From contig NZ_DASYTH010000297.1 in NCBI RefSeq assembly GCF_036002505.1, positions 1 through 64,000 on the forward strand: DNA of 64,000 bases, read 5' to 3'. Below the pieces are notes generated by a model. That model saw only the letters and a list, made by a program, of their open reading frames with translations, was not told the origin of the DNA and ran no database searches. The position numbers and the translations under genes were made by a program. Numbering within the stretch: position 1 is the first letter of the stretch; each line of letters opens with the position of its first letter. The DNA is from DASYTH01 sp036002505. Lineage in GTDB: Bacteria; Actinomycetota; Actinomycetes; Mycobacteriales; Pseudonocardiaceae. This document shows positions 62,091 through 64,000 of the stretch, one piece after another.

Positions 62091-63938
62091 GGACTCGGCT
62101 GCCGGGCGTGACCACCAGGCGAGGTATTCATCCAGGTCCGCAGCGGTTGCCGTCCGGTCGAGGATCTCGCGGTACACGGCACGGACGAGCTCCGGGCGGT
62201 CCAGCAAGGGTGCCGCGGCGCGGTCGCCCGACGCGGACAGCGCCAGGCCCAGCCCGACCCAGCCGGATGCCGGGTTCGGGTCGCCGGCCAGGTCGGCCTG
62301 GTACCGGCGCGCCGCCTCGGCGAAATCGCCGGAAGCGTAGGCGATGTCGGCGTCGGTCGCGTCGGCGACGATCGACCGGATCTCGGCGATGTCCCGGGAC
62401 CCGGGCCCGGTGAGGCTCAACCGGATGAGGTCGGTGCGCGCGCCGGGCCAGCTGCCGTCCGGCTCGACCGTAGGCCGCTGGTCGGCGGCATACCTCCGGT
62501 CGCCGGGGCTGTCCCGCTCACCGATCCAGCGGTCGGCGACCTCGTGCACGAGGTCACCGGGCGGGCTGACGTGTCGCAGCCGCCAGCCCGCGACGTGGTC
62601 GGTGCCGGCCGCCGCCGCCAGCTCGGCCGGCTCACCGGGGACCGGCTCGTGCTGCCACGGTTCGAGCTTCCCGGCGATGCTCTCGACGAAGCGATGACCG
62701 GCGGCGGTCAGACTGTGATCGCCGAGCAGGCCTTGCAGCGTCCGCCAGGTTCCGGCACGCCAGTAGGCGAATTCGAACCAGGCCCGATGATCCCCGGTCG
62801 TGGCGGCGACCGCCCGCCAGAACTCGGTGACGCCGAGGAAGGAGTAGATGCCGTGCAGGGTGCCGCCCACCGGCCGGGGATCATCCCGCCACAGCGTGTA
62901 GAACCGCTGGCTTCGGTCGTCGGCGTGCAGCTCGAAGAGGTTCGTCAGGCCGTACAGGCGGATGTGCTGGTACTCGTGCACCAGCGTGGCGGCCAGGGCC
63001 ACGGCGTCCGGCGGCCGTTCCATGATGGCGCTGCCGAACGTCTCACTGGTCGAGCCGCTCTGGTTCCGGAACGCCGCCACCGGGTACGGCACGATCGACT
63101 CCAGCCCGTCCGGGAGGCCGTCGGCGTAGTCCGGCAGATGCTGGACGATCAGCTGCCACGCTTCCTGGAGGAGCTCGTCCCAGGCTTTCACCTCGTCGGC
63201 GTCGATCCGGCGAGGTGCCAGGAGCCGGTCCTGGCCGCGGTACGGGTCGAGGTCGTCCAGGCGGATCGACAGCCGGTGCCCGCCGTTGTGGGCGGTCAGC
63301 GTGCGCAGCCCCCACCAGCCGGACGTGTCCGCCATGGCGTTGCGCGGCAGGGTCACGTGACCCGTGGCGGTACTGATCTCCACCCGCTCGTCCTTGGCGC
63401 GAATCTCCGCGACGGCCCATGGCTCCGCCATCGTGAAGCGGGCCATGCCCAACGTCGGCAGCGCCACACCGCCGCCCCCGAGGGGTACCCGGGTCTCGAA
63501 GTTGATCCCCGCCCTGATCGCGGCGGCCGCGGCCAGCGAATGGAAGTGGCCGACGTGCGCCCACACCGGCCGGTCGTCTTCCACCTCGCCGTGGATCACC
63601 TTGAGCACGTGGCTCAGCCACGCGCCGGTGTACGGATGCAGGAGGATCGACCGGTAGGCGTCCGGCGCGACGTCCTGAACGCGGGCGAGCAGGTCCCATG
63701 CCTCGTCCGGCTCGGGAAGGTCCCCCCACAGCTTCGGATCCGCCGTGACGTCGAAGATGAACGCCCGGAGGAGGTGCAGCCGCCGGCTCAGCTGTGCTCG
63801 GCGCAGCTGACGAACGACGTTTGCGCCACCACCGCCCCGGGCGAGCAGGTCGAAGTCGGCTCGGGACATCCGGTGGTGCGGGTACGAACCGGTGGCGCGT
63901 TTGGCAACGGACACAGTTGCCCTCTCCGAGGGATCCAT
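62079..63938 (-). CDS. aKG-HExxH-type peptide beta-hydroxylase family protein
   Basis: A 619-residue protein with the HExxH motif LVHEYQHIRLYGLTNLFEL near residue 315, and the characteristic start YPHHRMSRADFDLLARGGGG followed by LRRAQLSRRLHLLRA. This is the mod_HExxH family (TIGR04267). Despite the protease-like motif, characterised members are thought to be alpha-ketoglutarate-dependent hydroxylases acting on ribosomal peptides. They often accompany radical-SAM FxsB and precursor FxsA. It converges on the TPR gene with a 12-base overlap of their 3-prime ends. ATG at 63938; genes upstream on this strand lie outside the window. Confidence 0.75.
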   Translation of the reverse strand: MDPSERATVSVAKRATGSYPHHRMSRADFDLLARGGGGANVVRQLRRAQLSRRLHLLRAFIFDVTADPKLWGDLPEPDEAWDLLARVQDVAPDAYRSILLHPYTGAWLSHVLKVIHGEVEDDRPVWAHVGHFHSLAAAAAIRAGINFETRVPLGGGGVALPTLGMARFTMAEPWAVAEIRAKDERVEISTATGHVTLPRNAMADTSGWWGLRTLTAHNGGHRLSIRLDDLDPYRGQDRLLAPRRIDADEVKAWDELLQEAWQLIVQHLPDYADGLPDGLESIVPYPVAAFRNQSGSTSETFGSAIMERPPDAVALAATLVHEYQHIRLYGLTNLFELHADDRSQRFYTLWRDDPRPVGGTLHGIYSFLGVTEFWRAVAATTGDHRAWFEFAYWRAGTWRTLQGLLGDHSLTAAGHRFVESIAGKLEPWQHEPVPGEPAELAAAAGTDHVAGWRLRHVSPPGDLVHEVADRWIGERDSPGDRRYAADQRPTVEPDGSWPGARTDLIRLSLTGPGSRDIAEIRSIVADATDADIAYASGDFAEAARRYQADLAGDPNPASGWVGLGLALSASGDRAAAPLLDRPELVRAVYREILDRTATAADLDEYLAWWSRPAAESLQR

Positions 63939-64000
63939 CGGTACAGGTGGGTGTTTGGCGGATCAAGTTCTAACCGGCTGAGGCTGACGATTGTGTCATT
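63939..64000 (-). other. edge of window, upstream of the HExxH gene
   Basis: Only 62 bases remain. On the minus strand a short frame, MTQSSASAG then stop, begins near the edge. It is too short to judge, and no FxSxx-ending precursor is visible. Confidence 0.3.

Noticed and set aside
1..64000. tRNA, rRNA, riboswitch or prophage/IS elements
   Set aside because: I saw no tRNA-like cloverleaf, rRNA segment, cobalamin riboswitch upstream of cobL, transposase or integrase. A tRNAscan and Rfam search would settle the RNA part.

Overview
The window is high-GC DNA (roughly 70 percent by eye) with GTG starts, ATGA/GTGA gene overlaps, CebR-type operators, an S-adenosyl methyltransferase of the PF04672 type and an FxSxx-COOH-type TPR protein. 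All of this points to a filamentous actinobacterium, most likely a pseudonocardial genus. No species is named because nothing in the sequence fixes one.

Layout. 1-1.4 kb: cobL of cobalamin synthesis. 1.5-7.4 kb: a five-gene peptide/nickel-type ABC importer (lipoprotein, two permeases, two ATPases) whose last three gene junctions are each filled by a small frame that overlaps both neighbours. 7.4-13.3 kb: a mixed block with two unrecognised genes, a frameshifted DUF3800-like gene, the LigD polymerase domain, a methyltransferase, a small gene behind a perfect SOS box, an LAxTG surface protein and an SDR. 13.8-34.8 kb: a lignocellulose cluster of GH6, AA10 LPMO, GH48, GH9, GH5 cellulase, GH5 mannanase, GH74 xyloglucanase and three tandem GH10 xylanases. 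Every intact member carries a CBM2, many have FN3 linkers, and four perfect TGGGAGCGCTCCCA operators sit at its first three promoters. 35-38.5 kb: two Tat-exported proteins, a heme peroxidase and a DyP-like protein. 38.8-43.9 kb: a DoxX-like membrane protein, then a PadR regulator with an ABC export system. 44-51.6 kb: a methyltransferase, a secreted phosphoesterase, a P450, a secreted BNR protein, a DUF202 protein and a sigma factor fused to a zinc-finger and membrane tail. 51.8-54.6 kb: a flavin-dependent tryptophan halogenase followed by a cation/proton antiporter. 54.8-62.1 kb: a three-gene NTP-dependent signalling or conflict locus made of a VMAP protein with a nucleotide-cyclase-like head, a MoxR ATPase, and a giant vWA/SAV_2336-NB-ARC-TPR protein. 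62.1-63.9 kb: a convergent aKG-HExxH-type peptide hydroxylase gene.

How it fits together. The glycoside hydrolases cover cellulose (GH6, GH48, GH9, GH5, LPMO), mannan, xyloglucan and xylan, and the operators imply cellobiose-responsive repression by a CebR-like regulator encoded elsewhere. The two redox enzymes downstream may add oxidative attack, but that is inference from position. The last four genes look like one defence or RiPP-linked signalling island that continues past the right edge.

Most unusual features: (1) five intergenic elements that bridge genes with start/stop overlaps, four of them at both ends; (2) the VMAP-MoxR-vWA/NB-ARC/TPR island; (3) inverted arrays of exactly 21-bp units between genes; (4) a 77-bp 3-prime element duplicated after two consecutive genes, with compensatory changes in its stem; (5) the decaying third xylanase.
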